From assembly GCA_948567375.1 (NCBI GenBank), contig OX419758.1:43591001-43655000 (forward strand): a stretch of DNA of 64,000 bases. Reading direction: 5' to 3'. Made by a program: the position numbers and the translations under genes. Positions 1 through 12,213 of this stretch are shown piece after piece. How positions within the stretch are numbered: position 1 is the first letter of the stretch; each line of letters opens with the position of its first letter. The notes beneath the pieces are model-generated. The model made no database searches, was not told the origin of the DNA, and saw nothing but the letters and a program-made list of their open reading frames with translations. Source of the stretch: Lunularia cruciata. Its lineage: Eukaryota; Streptophyta; Marchantiopsida; Lunulariales; Lunulariaceae.

Positions 1-1911
1 AGGATTGAAAGAGTGCAGACCCGAAGGAGGAATGGAAGTTATAGGTCGAGATTCTTGCGGGAGCTATATCTCAATGTTTACAAGTCCAAATCAAACGTGC
101 TATATCTCATTGGAAGCGTCTTGTTCAGGGCTTTCCGTTGATACCAAAATCGCAAAGTTTTGAGGTCTCTAGAAGAAGTTACAAGTATTTAAAGTTTTGG
201 GAGTAATTGTACAAAGTAGTTGGTGTCTTCGGACTGGTGTCTTCGGACTTCGGGTTGATGTCTTTGGACTTCTAGTTGGTGTCTTTGGACTTTGGGTTGG
301 CATCTTTGGACTTTGGGTTGGCATCTTTGGACTTCGGGTTGGCATCTTCAGACATCGGATTGGCATCTTTGGACTTTGGGTTGGAGTCTTCGGTCTTCGG
401 ACTTCGGACTTTGGTCTTCCGTCTTTGGACTTCGGACTTCAGGTGTACACAACTTTGGATTAGAAGCTCTTTTGACTCAAGATGAAGATGACTGTATCTG
501 AGATAGTCGGACCTTGGAGTGCAATGAAGATGAATTTGGGAATCTTGCCAGAGGCATTAGAGAGAGTTAGGATAGAGAAAGAATAGATAGTTAGGATACC
601 TGTGACTTCAATTTCAGTTCCGATTGAAGATGGAACAAGAATTGAAGGTGGAACAAGAATTGAAGGAGAAGTAGCAGTAGTGAATAAACCCGAAGTGCAA
701 GATCAAATTGTAAGTGTCTTCGGGTCAATAACATGAGTGATTAGGGGAAAGTGGGTTACAAATTGAAGACATAGAATTAGCAAAGGAATTGATTGTAATG
801 TACCCATGCTTTCAATTACAATTTGTGATGAGGATATAGTAGAATTAGCAAAGGAATTGATTGTAATTAGACCCGATGTTGCAGAAGTAGGAGTACAGGT
901 ATCATCGGACTTAATAATTGACACTTTAGAGAAGAGTGGGTCAGGAGCTAAAGCAGTAGATGGAGTAACCCGGAGTTCAATTGTAGATTGTAGTGTAGAA
1001 GCTGTAGAATCAGTGAAGAATTTGGTAGATGTAGCCATACTCGAAGAAGGTGAAGTAATAGGAAGATCATAGGGTTTGGAAGCCAATGATGAGGTAGACA
1101 TTGGATTGGGATAGAAGTCAATTTTGAGATAGAAAGAGGCAGATATGAAATGATAGACTGTCATTTAGGATCTGCAGGTAGGGAAGGATGTTAGGAAGCG
1201 GTGCTAGGTAGGCGAGTCTGCCGTTTGCTTCAGTATTTAAGTGGAGCATTTGCAGTACAATGTTATTAAGTATTCATATTTCTGAAGATAGATAAAGTGA
1301 AATGTTGTTCTCAATACTCGTTGCTTAAGCTTAATTCCGATTGTCAATTTTGTGTTTATGTTTGTGAGTGTGTGGAGAATTCCAAAGAGCAAGTCAGTGT
1401 GTCTGTGGATGTTGGAATCTGCAGCCTTGATCTTCATTCTGTGCGTTTGATCCTGAGTGAAGTGCATAGGAGCAATGCCTTGACAGGTCTGAGAGGAATT
1501 GTAGTGTTGGTAGTATTTTGCATTGGTGAGTGTAGCACGAAGTTGATGTGAAGCAGTTTTGATCGAGGAAGTTGTGCCTTTAGTGGAGGGGTAGAACACA
1601 ATTCTGAGGCAAAATCGGTCTTTGTAGTGAAGTGCCGTCTTTGGAACAATTTGAATCATCACAATCAAGAGTTGTTTGGACAGAATTTGCTATGTTGTGA
1701 TTATGTGTGTGTGTATTTGTGACAAGTTGTCAAGATTGTGAGCTTGTTACTCTCTTCTGGGTGTAGTTTCTACCTGAGAGATTAAAGAAGAAACCAAGAA
1801 GAACTACGATTGTGACTTTTGTCTTTGTATTTGACCAATTCTGGATAGTATCTCTGCGAGAACAAACTCTACTGACCCGATTACCGCAAAAGTGATATTT
1901 GCCGGGTTGTC
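1..1911. other. Unassigned repeat-like DNA
   Basis: No gene is recognised here. The open frames are short and none shows a known motif. The frame at 806-1072 (+) is acidic and valine-rich, but it has no family I can name and overlaps an equally long minus-strand frame. The general character (many stops, few CpG, a 21-bp minisatellite near the start) suits decayed transposon sequence. It could be the remainder of the nested element to its right, but no retroviral domain is visible. Confidence 0.4.
239..385 (+). repeat. 21-bp tandem repeat (minisatellite)
   Basis: Seven consecutive 21-bp units begin at 239, 260, 281, 302, 323, 344 and 365, with the consensus rTCTTyGGACTTyGGGTTGGy. Partial and scrambled units lie on both sides, roughly 222-238 and 386-447. 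Because 21 is divisible by three, all forward frames stay open and give artificial peptides such as FGLWVGI repeats. I do not regard these as genes. Confidence 0.9.
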
Positions 1912-2225
1912 ACACCAAGCTAACTATGAAACTTCTCAAGAAGCTTCCTTTTAGAAGCCACCTATTTGGCATGCAAGCTAAGCTAGTCAAGAAACTTCCG
2001 AAGAAGTTTCTTTCTAGAAACCATCTACTTGGCATGCAAGCTAAGCTAGCCGGAAAGCTACCCAAGAAGCATCCTCCTAAACATTAGCACTTGACATGCA
2101 CATTACATGATACTTGGAAGGTACCAGTAGCTTCTTGATGCTTCTAAAATAGTTTTATAATTCTTATTTACTTCCTTGGTCTCAACTAACTTGTTTGTTA
2201 ACTCCATATTATCACATTTTGAGAG
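1912..2225 (-). mobile_element. LTR fragment of family B Ty3/gypsy element
   Basis: This segment aligns by eye with the LTRs at 9852-10338 and 14976-15553. It shares the internal repeats built on CTTGGCATGCAAGCTAAGCTAG followed by lysine-codon-rich GAAGCTTCCCAAGAAG blocks, and the same right end resembling AACTCCACATTGTTACA. It abuts, and probably truncates, the family A element to its right. No partner LTR or target-site duplication is visible, so it is a fragment or decayed solo LTR. Orientation is inferred from the complete family B element. Confidence 0.7.
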
Positions 2226-3371
2226 AAATATGAAATTGAGTATCATCCATCACTCTTTACTATTGTAAGACTTCTCATGTCATAATGCCTAATGCATCTA
2301 TAGCCAGCTTGATTGGACATGTTAGTGTCCAGATTAGTGTTTATAGTAATGCATCTTTCAATTCCTTAAAAGCCAATTCTTGTATGGTTCTCTACATCTA
2401 CTTCCTTCTCTTACCAAGTAGTCCTATAAGAGGTTGTGCAACCTTGAAGAAGTCCTTTAAAATAGACATTAGAGAAATAGAACCCAATCAATCCCAAGAA
2501 ACTCTTGAGTTGAGTTTGATCTTCAGAAGCACTCTATTTCTAAAGGATGTCTACTTTTTCTATTAAAACTAAGAACTTTGAACTTATTTTATGCCCCAAG
2601 TAATCTTCTTTAGACTTGCCAAACTTGCACTTTGAGACTTTGGCATACAATAAGTTTTGTTGTAAAATCTAGAGGACTTCTCTACAAATGTTGCTTGTGC
2701 TCTTTCATTTTCTATTGTAGACTAAGACATCATCTAAGAAATGATAATAGACTTATCCAAGAATGGAAAAAATATTTCATTCATCAAACTCATGAAAGTG
2801 CTAGTGCATTGGTGAGGTCAAATTGCATCACTAGGTACTCAAAGTGACTATACTTTATTTGAAAGACAATTTTATATCTTCCTCAACAATCCTAATTTGG
2901 GTATAAAAACTCTGCATATCAAGTTTGGTGAAGTGTTTTCCCATTGAGTAGATCAAATAGGTCATCTATTTGAGATCATGGTTATGTTTTCTTCACCATT
3001 TTTTGATTTAGGCTCTGGTAGTCAATACACATTTGCATCATACTATCCTTCTTCTTCACAAACAAGATAGGAGCCCCATATGGTGATACATTGTGTTGGA
3101 TAAACTATTTCTATAATATATCCTCAACTTGAGCCTTGATCTCCTCCAAATCATGAGGTGGTATTTGGTATGAGGGCTTACAAGGAGGTTTCTTGCCAAT
3201 AAGTATCTCAATCTTATGATCTACTCTCCTTTTTAATTGTAAACCTAAGGGCAAATCATTGAGAAAGACATTTTGAAATTGATTGACCACATCTTTCAAA
3301 TTCTTAAGAATGTGTCTATTGAGCTATGCACTTTGGATTTCTCTTATTAGACCTATGAAACATCTATCTAT
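2226..3371 (-). pseudogene. Reverse transcriptase / RNase H relic (family A)
   Basis: Read on the minus strand, 3299-3111 gives the conserved pre-RT segment (FQNVFLNDLPLGL, then KRRVDHKIE and PPHDLEEIK). This matches the younger family A copy at about 58300-58480 almost residue for residue. Lower down, around 2600-2660, the frame equivalent to CEFGK followed by YLGH can be read, and about 2480-2560 carries the FLGL segment that links RT to RNase H. Stops and frameshifts occur throughout. The relic ends at about 2226 near the start of RNase H. The integrase is not present. Confidence 0.8.
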
Positions 3372-3376
3372 CTTAT

Positions 3377-4129
3377 TGTAATACTCCAAGGACAAGAGAA
3401 TTCTTCAAGATAGATATAAGAGAGAAAACAAAAATTTCACACTCAATCCTCCGATGCTCCAAAGCTGCACCTTCTCTTTATTATATAGCCAAAGAGGATC
3501 TCCTCTAAGGAAGCTCCACCATAGGATTAGGTACATGGATAGGTGACCTGTCAGCAAGCTCCACCCTTAGATTACTTGCTTGGATGGGTGACATGTTGGT
3601 CCTGGTCTCATCTGGTTGGTCAAATAGGCTTTGACCAAAGGGAATCTTTTAAGGAATCTTCCTATAGGAATCTAAGAATCATGTGGGTGAGGTACCATTA
3701 GAAAGCTTGGCAAGACAAACCAATGGGGAGGGAAGGCCAACCTTTCATTCAATGGGAGGGAGAATTTGCACATTTTTGAGGCCTAATTCATCCGTTTAGG
3801 CTTCCAAAATCACCTCCAAAGTTCATGCCTATTTTGGCTTCTGCCCTATTAGTAGAAGTGCTTTTTTGGTGATACCTCTATCTAATCTATGTTCTACATC
3901 ATGTGTAACATCCTTCTAGATGTCACCACCCCAAGTTTCACCTCTAGATCATATGTCTAGCTATTGATTCTAAAGTTTCCAAGCATGTTTAAGTTTTTGG
4001 CTTATTAATAGAAGTACTCTTTTGGTGATACATTTATCTGATCTACTAAGTCCATCATGTATAACGTCCTTCCAAATGTTACCAACCAAATTTCATCTGT
4101 GGATCATCTATCTAGCTATTGGTATTACA
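3377..4129 (-). mobile_element. Solo LTR, family A, with 5-bp TSD
   Basis: A 753-bp LTR in minus orientation begins TGTAATACTC and ends GGTATTACA. It is flanked on both sides by the direct repeat CTTAT (3372-3376 and 4130-4134). The interrupted sequence is the family A pol of the older element: joining the flanks restores the order seen at about 58195-58235 in the younger copy. No internal region accompanies it, so it is a solo LTR, presumably left by recombination between two LTRs. Confidence 0.92.
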
Positions 4130-4134
4130 CTTAT

Positions 4135-6331
4135 CTATAGTTGTTGTCCTTATGACATAGAGAGCCAATTCTTGCCTTTGGGATCTTTCACTACCTTTGG
4201 GATCTTTCCTTGGCTAGTTCTCACTACTTTCTTTTTCCAATGTACCATGGGATTGTAGTGCTTTATCCATGGCATACCTAAGATCACATTATAACAAGCT
4301 AATTGTATCACTTACTACACAATTTCTTTTTGATACTCTCTTACACAAAATATTACCTTTCTAGATAATGAATCAATCCTCTCTTACTTTACCATTAGTG
4401 AACTTTACGTTTTCATTCTCATCTTTCTCTAGTTCTATCCATAACCTTATTGCAACAAAGCAAGACAAGACATTCTCTTGTTCTTTGGGGTCTATTAATA
4501 CTCTCAATTGATAGCCTTTTAGGACCCCATTTATGATAATCAATTATGCATATCACCTTTGTGCACTTTTCCTCTTCCTCCCCGTACTTTTACTCTTCTT
4601 CATTGAGCAAATAAGGCCATGAGGTATATTTATTGGCAGTCTTTGTTTTTTTATGTGATTTTAATATCCTCCTCTTTGATTCATCTCTCAAAGTTGTTCA
4701 AAGGTTGCATATATGGATACTAAGTGCTCTTGGGAAGGCAAGCATAACAATTGATGAATATCTCTCCATGGCCAATTTGTGCCCAAATTGGTCATAATTA
4801 TTACAATATCATTTTTTTGCTTGAGCTCCTTCTCCTCATAGGATTTCATCTCTCTTTTCTTTGACATGTATTTGTTCTCTTTGGAGTAGTCGTGCTCCTT
4901 GGTCTTGAAACAAATGTTGCCCAATTCTATGGACATTGATCCACCAAAGTAAAATGTTTCAACCCAATAGTGTTGTGTTTGGACTACCTCTTGACCTCCT
5001 CCAAGCACTTTTGCTATTCTTTGAGCACATGCAATTGCTTCAAAAATAATGCAAGGATTTTGTATCATTGCCTCTTGGTGAATTTGCTCTTAACCGCATT
5101 TGAAACTATCAAGAGCTTATATTAGGCTCATATTAGTTATTGTAACCTAGAGATCAATAAATGCTTCCACATATTCTTTTTTGTTGTTCTTTTGCTTGCT
5201 TTTTTTCTTTTGTCTCAAAGTCAAGTTTGAGCTATCTAAACAAATCTATAGATTGGAAATTCTTCACCAACCCTTCTTGCATTATTTTCCAAGGGATCTC
5301 TCTTCCTTCTACCAACATTGATTTTTCCCAAATATTGTACCATGTGAGGCCTTTATTGGTCAGGTATCCATATGCAAACATGCTTATAGATTGAGCGGTA
5401 ATCTCTACTATGAATAACAAAAATATTGATTCATTCTTGAGATCCAATTTTCCATTAATCCATAGAAAGGTATCTCTTGTGAGGCTCAATGCTTCATATC
5501 TTCTTCATTTGCAATAACAAGATGACTTCAATGTTGACTAGGGTTGGTGTCATTGTCATGAGTGACTCTACAAGTACTTTAGCTATTGTAATTGGCTTTT
5601 GGGATGATTCCTCTTCTTGCATTAAATGATCATTCTTGAAGGTACATACTTGAATTTATAATACTTCCATTGTTATCTTGATCTTCCAAAACTTGTTCAA
5701 TATCCCTTGCATTCCTTGCATCATATCTTGCAATTGCAGATCTATGATTTATACACACAATAGACACCCAATTGATACTTCCTACTTCAATAGAGGGTTA
5801 ATACAATCACTTGGGAGAGGGTATGGTTGATTGGGACTACCATTGAAGCCTCAGAGTCTATCACTCATTATTAATATTCCTCACTAAAATTGTGGACCAT
5901 GAAATCTATAAACATCACTTTTGGTCTAATTACATAATAGATTTTACTTGAAAGAAAGAGAATTTGATATATTTAAATCCATTACATCAGAACAAAATGT
6001 AAATTGTCAAATCCCACTCTCTATTGTATATCACAATAGGTAGAATCCTAAGGTTTTGTGAATTCATTACTACATCCATGAACTTTGCTCCAAATAGTAA
6101 ATGAGATATATTCTCACTTACTTGCATTGGATGCATATAATCTTGATGTAAAGTAGATTCAAAAAACAAAAATGAGGTATAAGAAATTGCCTTCAAGGAG
6201 TATTCATCCCATCTTCTTTCCTAAATACCCCAATCTATTGATTATTACTTTTCTTCCCCTCAAAATTACTAAATCTTACTAACCCGTGTTCCTCCAAGAG
6301 GTGTGATGCACTCACTTGGATTAAAAAATCT
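4135..6331 (-). pseudogene. gag and protease-linker relic (family A)
   Basis: The minus-strand frames at 6196-5987, 5489-5232 and 5068-4688 match three consecutive parts of the gag of the younger family A element. They match its first N-terminal module (FMDxVMNS ... EWDLTIYIL), its core (GYLTxKxLTWY ... GLVKNFQ) and its C-terminal end (IFEAIACAQRIA). In the last motif this old copy still has a glutamine codon where the younger copy has a TAG stop. The protease region between 4135 and about 4680 is too decayed to read confidently. Confidence 0.8.
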
Positions 6332-6343
6332 ACTTTGATACCA
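6332..6343 (-). promoter_or_regulatory. Primer-binding site (initiator tRNA-Met type)
   Basis: Immediately inside the LTR, the minus strand reads TGGTATCAAAGTA, a decayed form of TGGTATCAGAGC. The latter is complementary to the 3' end of plant initiator tRNA-Met. It fixes the orientation of the old family A element. Confidence 0.75.
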
Positions 6344-6344
6344 T

Positions 6345-6939
6345 TGTAATCTTCCAAAGATAGGAGAAACACCAAGAGAAATACAAGAAAGACACAAGAT
6401 TTAATTACCCAATACTATGAGGCCCCAAAGCCCAAAGGAGCACTTCAACTTTATTATATAGTGGAAAAAATCCCTTTTATTGGAGCTACATCCTTAGATT
6501 AGATACATGGATAGATGAAATGTTTGCAAGCTACAATCTTAGATTGGATCCATGAGTTGGTGATACCAGGTTAGCCTAGGTCCCATCTGGTTGATCAAAT
6601 AGGTTTTACCATAAGGAGTCCTTTTGTAGAAAGCTCAAAATAATATGGAAGTGGTACCATTGGAAAGATATCAATAAGACAATGTGAGGAGAGGAGGAGG
6701 TAGGCCTTTATCCCTTAGGGAGAGGAAGACTCTTTTTTTTAGGGCTTAATTCATTTATTTAGGCCTCCAAATTGGCTTTGGAGTTTTTGGTGTTTTCTAA
6801 CCTCTACTCCTATTAGTGGAAGTCCTCTTTTGGTGTCACTTCTATCTTATATGCTTAGACCATCATGTATGACATCTCTAAAGATATTATCATGGCCAAT
6901 TTCCACATCTAGATAATTTTTCTAACTAATGGTATTACA
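6345..6939 (-). mobile_element. 5' LTR of old family A element
   Basis: It begins TGTAATC and ends GGTATTACA on the plus strand, next to a primer-binding site. It is about 595 bp, shorter than the 751-bp LTR at 55272. The LTR end abuts TTATGATGGAATTC, which is methyltransferase coding sequence of the older plus-strand element. This gives the insertion junction on this side. Confidence 0.85.
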
Positions 6940-7430
6940 TTATGATGGAATTCAACAACTAGATCACCTTACTATCAATGAAATTTTGGATGTTGGCTTC
7001 CAGTCTCAGATGGTGGTAGTGGTTGATAGGTCACCAATGGTAGTGGTCAACCTTGTTAGATAGCACAGAGCCACTTTATCCATACTTATGAGTTTCCTAC
7101 ACTCCCATGCTTTTTGAGGGGGAAGTCTCTTGGACTTATTTGGGACTCATAGTTTAGTAGTTGGTGGAGCCCAATGCCAAGGAGAAAGATCAAGTGATGG
7201 GTTTCTACACCAATATTACTGCCATTTCAGCAATATCAGAGGTATCTAGGCATCAAGAGTTAGGTTAGGCAATGAAGTTGAATTGTTTGACTTAGATTGT
7301 GAGCCTTGGCTTGGCAAAGCAACATAAGATGCACTTGGTAGGCATCACCACTTGGACATTGTGTGGTTTGTGCCTATCAAGACAATTCAAGCACATGTTG
7401 GGGCAATGGACCAAGTGGATATGATATTCT
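6940..7430 (+). pseudogene. C5-DNA methyltransferase C-terminal relic
   Basis: The plus strand reads YDGIQQLDH, then ILDVG.QSQ, DRSPMVVVNLV, LMSF...SHAF and, near 7250, SRHQELG followed by a TAG where the younger element reads GQAMD. These are the segments between motif VIII and motif X of the methyltransferase at 63152-64000. Several frameshifts and stops are present. The catalytic PCQ and ENV parts should lie upstream but were displaced by the family A insertion at 6939/6940. The relic is far too short to be active. Confidence 0.8.
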
Positions 7431-7639
7431 TGGAACACAACTAATGGCTACCAATGAGAGTGGTCTACTTGAGTGACACCCTTGGTCTACTTGGGATGTA
7501 GCTAGAGGGCAAATAGAGCTTGTAGCTAGAGTAGAGAAAGGTTTTTGCTTTGAGATTGGGGACTCTAATGGTTGGGGGCATGATATTATTGCTCCCAAGG
7601 GCCTAGATAACAACTAGTCAATGTTTCTTCCACTCCTAC

Positions 7640-9130
7640 ATCAGTTATAGAGGATATTTGGGAGCCAAAGATTGGACCTAAGCTTACAAGAGGAGAAAGA
7701 CAAAGAGTTTGGAGGTTCTTGAGGAGTTACATGAGTTGTTTTGCCTTTAGTACAAAGGATTTGGGTGTTTTAAAAGGTCTTATATTTTTGTTGAGCCATG
7801 TTCTAAAAGGACCTAATATTTAGATTGATTTGAGTAGTGATTTTTCCAATTTTTTGATGTCTTTATAGATAGAGTGACATGGAGAGAGCATTGATTTAGA
7901 GCTAGATTAGAGACCTTTTGATGCTAGAATGGTGGAAATTTCACATGAAAAGCATGTTTCAACAACATAAATGCAAGCTAAGAAAGATAAGTATAACAAT
8001 TACACAAATAGGTAGATATGGAGATGACAATCCTATCAACCAACAGACTAGAGCTGATTGGCATACCATGCTACATTGGAGGAGATCTTTAATAGGATTG
8101 TGCATGCAAAATTCTTTAGTAACTTGGATCTTTGAGCAAAATATCATCAATTGTTGACCAAGGAAGAAGACAAGTCCAAGATAAGTTTTTGGGCTATTGA
8201 TCCTCCATATAAAGATATATTATATTAATGGTAATTATTACCATTTGGGTTAAAGAACACTCCTACCAAGTTCCAAAGCGTCATAGGTAGGATCCTAACA
8301 AGATTAGATTTTTCTTGGTACTATATTGATGCCATTTTGGTCTATAGCACTATTATGGAGGAACATGAGAGACATTTGTTGGAGGTGTTTGAGAGGTTGA
8401 GATCTCATGGACTCAAATTACATCCTAGGAAGTGAAGATTCTTCCATGAATAGTTTGAGTATCTGAGTCATACTATCTACCCTAGTGAACTTGGTGTTCA
8501 GTAGACCAAGGTGGAGGCTATTGCATGTATTATTTTTCTACAAATGTGAGTAGAATTCAAGCATTCCTTGGGTTGGTGAACTTCAATTGATGATATGTTA
8601 AAGGGTTTAGTGTCATTCCAAGGCCTTGATAAAGTTGACCAAGTTTACACAAGAGCGGTGTTGGGAAGATGAGTATGAGACAGCTTTTATAGAGCTCAAA
8701 GATAGGTTGAACATCTGCCTCTATTCTCAAGAGACCGATCAAAGGATGACCATTCCAAGTTTATACTAATTGGAGTATATTGGGACTTGGAGCAATGCTC
8801 ACCTAGTAAGATGATTGGGGAAAGGAGTTTGTGGTGGCCTCTGCTAGTCATTCCAACAATTTAGTAGAGGCAAAGTATAGTTCATATGAGAGAGAGTTCT
8901 TGGCAATAGTGTGGGTAGTAGAATATTTCCAATGTTAAATATTTGGTAATCCCTTCACTCTCATCACTTATCATCAACCACTTAAGTGGTTGATGAGTCC
9001 CACAAGCTTTCAAGAAAGCTTACATGATGGATTCTCATTTTACAAGAGTATGATTTCACAATTATTCACAAACTTGGAGTGGTTAACCATGATATAGATA
9101 GATGAGTAGAAGCTCATGTCCCAACCAACA
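7640..9130 (+). pseudogene. Reverse transcriptase and RNase H relic
   Basis: Around 7650-7790 the plus strand matches the pre-RT segment of the younger copy (TWEP.....GE...RVWRFLRS). Around 8030-8160 it matches the RT finger region (NQQTRADWH), around 8230-8420 the PFGLK.TP segment and the remnant of the active-site box, and at 8440-8520 the YLGH-like region. At 8930-9000 the RNase H motif reads TYHQPLKWLM. Stops interrupt every few dozen codons. The order and spacing equal those of the frame at 61003-62694. Confidence 0.85.
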
Positions 9131-9319
9131 AAATCAAGCTGAAGCATGTTGGCTTGGTGAGATAGATGAGGAGGTGGTGCTAAGTTGTAATGCATCTACC
9201 TTACTATGTATATTTTTGAGACTTTGATGGTATCTCTCTAAGTACATATAGGAAGAGTTGTTTAGATCATAGATCCAAAAGGTGGAGATATTGGTACAAG
9301 TCAGTAAGACATTCATGAT

Positions 9320-9851
9320 GATTTCTTAGTGATGGATTATCTTTGCATTGGTGTTGTGGGTGGCATAGTTGGTGCCAAGGAGAGAGAGACCGTATCTTTC
9401 AGCAAGCCAAGCAATTTAGATTGGAAGGTAGACACATTATTTGTGTAAAGGAGGATAGTAGAGTACAAGCAGAACCACTTCCATCTCAAAAACCACAATT
9501 GGTATGTCATGCTTGTGAGGAGCTAAAACATTTTGGAGTAAATTAAATATATAGTTTACTCTACTGTCATTATTGGTGGTGCTATATGTAGACCAATGTA
9601 AATAATTTGTTGCCAAATGTATGGTTTGTGACCAAGTTAGAGGATCATTTAATGCTCCTATGCCATATTTATACCCATTGTTTATAATGGAATTGGGTTA
9701 CCATTGGAGTTTGGACTTTGTTGGACCTTTATTATTGACTATGATACATCACTGATATGTTTTGGTTATGAAGGAGCACTTTTCCAAGTGGATTGAGTTG
9801 GTGGCACTTCTTGACAAGTCTAATGAAGGGACATCTTACTTGTTCTTGGTT
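9320..9851 (+). pseudogene. Integrase N-terminal relic
   Basis: A frame at 9343-9546 carries FRLEGRHI, PLPSQKPQL and HACEELKHFGVN, the zinc-binding start of integrase, followed at about 9570 by CHYWW. At the corresponding point the younger copy has a TAG stop before SHYWW, whereas here the codon is TAC, so the stop is not ancestral. The sequence continues into the catalytic core (VWFVTKL, then EHFSKW-like and LDKSNEGT) and breaks off at 9851 where the family B element enters. Confidence 0.8.
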
Positions 9852-10338
9852 TTTCAAAGACCAAGGAGAGAAATAGGAGATAGAAGCTCAAAGTGAAAGA
9901 TCGCATTGACTCTTGAATGAAGGAAACTCCAAATGCCTAGCATGAGCTTGGGCTTTTGTATTTATAAAGAATATACAAGGCTCTTGAGAAGCTTCTCAAG
10001 AATCTTTCTAAAAGTCACTTTCTTAGAGTGCAAGCCAAGCTAACTATGAAGCTTCCTAAGAAACTTTTTTTAAGAAGCCACCTACTTGGCATGCAAGCTA
10101 AGCTAGTTGGGAAGTTTCCCAAGAAACTTTCTTCTAGAAGTCACCTACTTGGCATGTAAGCTAAGCTAGTCAAAAAGCTTCCCAAGAAGCTTTCTCCTAG
10201 AAGTCACCACTTGGCATGCACATTACCTCATAATTAGAAGGTACCAAATAGCTTCCTAGATCATTCTACAATAATCTTATAATTCTTGGCTAATTTGGCC
10301 TATTTGCTACTTTTTTAATCTTGACTAACTCATCGGTA
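9852..10338 (-). mobile_element. 3' LTR of family B element
   Basis: It shares with 14976-15553 the segments GACTCTTGAATGA..GAAACTCC, the block CTTGGCATGCAAGCTAAGCTAG in two to three tandem copies of about 63 bp, and the terminal GGTAACCTCCACATTGTTACA region. The left boundary is approximate. Tandem-unit number differs between the family B LTR copies. Confidence 0.75.
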
Positions 10339-11064
10339 ACCTCCACATTGTTACATATTCTCCCACCACTAGTTGGTGATATTCTCATCACTATGGAAGC
10401 TTCAAATTCTTGGATGGCTATTTGTGCATCTTGGAGATGAGAAAAAGACTCCCAAGTGGCATTGTGAAGGTGATGCACTTTCAAAAGACTTTGCAGTCCA
10501 TATGTTGTTGGTGGCTATGTTGAATGTTGTGATGTGCAAGGATATAATCAACTTCATACTCCTTATGATTGTTGATAGGGATGGGAGGAAGAAGGGGTTG
10601 GACACAAGAGGAAAAGCAAGAAGGATTAGAAAAAAAGGGTTTCAATTTGAAAATATGAAAGATACGATGGATGCGCACATGACAAGGCAAGGCAAGTTGA
10701 TACACAATATGCAAAATGATTTGGGTGACATCAAATGAACCTATCCAATTAGGAAAAAGTTTACAAATTTGGGTATCAAGTGGGAGGAATAGGTTACTAG
10801 AAGAAAGCATGACCTTATTTACAAGTTGAAAGGTTAGATCTCAATGATGTTAGTATGTGTATTTTTTCTAACAATTTTGACAAGAAGGAGATGAGATTTG
10901 ACTTGTTGTAGGGATTGAGATATTGTGATCAAGAAAGTGGAAGTATGAGAGACATGAGATGGAGGAGGAGCAAGGAGGGAATTTGGAATCTTGGCCAAAA
11001 TTAAGGAAGAAGGGAGAGAATCTAGAGCTTGCCCATTTGGAATTATTGTAAGTAAACTCAACAA

Positions 11065-11660
11065 CTACAAGACATTCATCCTAATTGTCAAAATGAATGT
11101 TATTAAAGGAAAAAAGCATATCCTCCAAGGTGCAATTTTCACATTTAATTTGTCTATCAGTTTGAGGATGATAGGCCATGGACAAAGAAAACTTGATGCC
11201 AAGTAGCTGAAAGAGTGTCTGACAAAACTTTCCAATGAATCAAGGATCACTATTGGAGATGAGTGTATGAGGCATCACATGATGCTTGAAGACATCTTCA
11301 AAGTAGATCTGGGCCAATGTGAGAGTATCCACTATATCAAAGTTTGGTGCCAAAGGATTTGCTTACTAAGCTTAATAACAAACTCCATGATTGTTATATG
11401 ACCTTGCTTTGTCTTGGCAAGGATGTGATGAGATCTAAATTCATGTGTTCCCATCAAGTAGATAGGATAGTGGGTGGTTGAAGGAGTCCACTTAGGAAGG
11501 CAGCTCTTACAAGATTGTACAAACTCTCAAACATCTCATGCCATGTTAGGCTACCACAATTGGCTGTGTAGGGTACCCAAGGTCTTGTCCACACCTATGT
11601 GACCAACAATTGGAAAGTGATGGGCTTCTTGAAGGTGCACAAGTCATAGATCACCCTTGG
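11065..11660 (-). pseudogene. Integrase relic (family B)
   Basis: On the minus strand, about 11630-11530 reads HHFPIVGHIGVDKTL followed by WWPNMA, the zinc-binding and linker part of Ty3/gypsy integrase. Around 11290-11110 it reads LISNSDP.FIGKF and MAYHPQTDRQ, the second aspartate region and the glutamate-bearing YHPQTDGQ motif of the catalytic core. A stop replaces arginine in DPRF. It is clearly retroviral-type integrase and clearly broken. Confidence 0.85.
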
Positions 11661-12213
11661 CTAGAACAAAAATCCGGTTCTCATGGAATAAAAGGTCTTC
11701 CTTGAAGAAGAAGGTGTTGTTTTCCTTGTCATGTGTTGCAAGCCAATGTTATACCATTTGAAAGAAGTGATCTTGTTGTAAAGTGGTCCTAAACTTGATT
11801 TTCACTTGTGATTTGATTGACACTGTTGTAATTACCGCCATGATGAGAAGAAGGGGCTTCAAATTAGGTCATTATGATAGGGCATTGGGGATGACATGGA
11901 ACCTGGGTTTGTACTCAAGTTTGAGGTCAAAAAATTGCAATTGCTCCTCCCATTGATGATGTTGACTCTTTGTGTGCTCTAAATATAATATCTACAACAA
12001 GGGTATGTGGTTGGTTGTATGAGCACTTGTTTCCATAGGAGATAATGCCTCAATACCTTAGTGGCATATACTATTGCTAGTTGTTCTTCATCTTGAGTAG
12101 AGTAATTCCCTTTTATGGTGTTTAGTCAATGAGACGCAAAGGCAATAGGATGTAACCCATCTAGAAATTCCTATTACAACACAACTCCAATGGCAAAGAA
12201 AGAAGCATCAAAA

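Larger units (their letters stand above)
2226..6939 (-). mobile_element. Old family A Ty3/gypsy element, 3' truncated
   Basis: This minus-strand LTR retrotransposon can be read in order from high to low coordinates: 5' LTR, primer-binding site, gag, protease/pol linker, reverse transcriptase and the start of RNase H. It is closely related to the younger family A element at 55272-58983. It is inserted in the methyltransferase portion of the older plus-strand element that begins at 6940. Its 3' end is missing and a family B LTR fragment lies at the break. A solo LTR of its own family sits inside it. Frames are short and full of stops, so it cannot move by itself. Confidence 0.85.

Noticed and set aside
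197-501. Overlapping plus-strand frames rich in FGL and WTSG repeats
   Set aside because: They are by-products of the 21-bp minisatellite, open in all three frames.
1899-2087. Lysine-rich plus-strand frame, with similar frames at 15153-15465
   Set aside because: They come from the tandem blocks inside family B LTRs and occur in several frames and on both strands.
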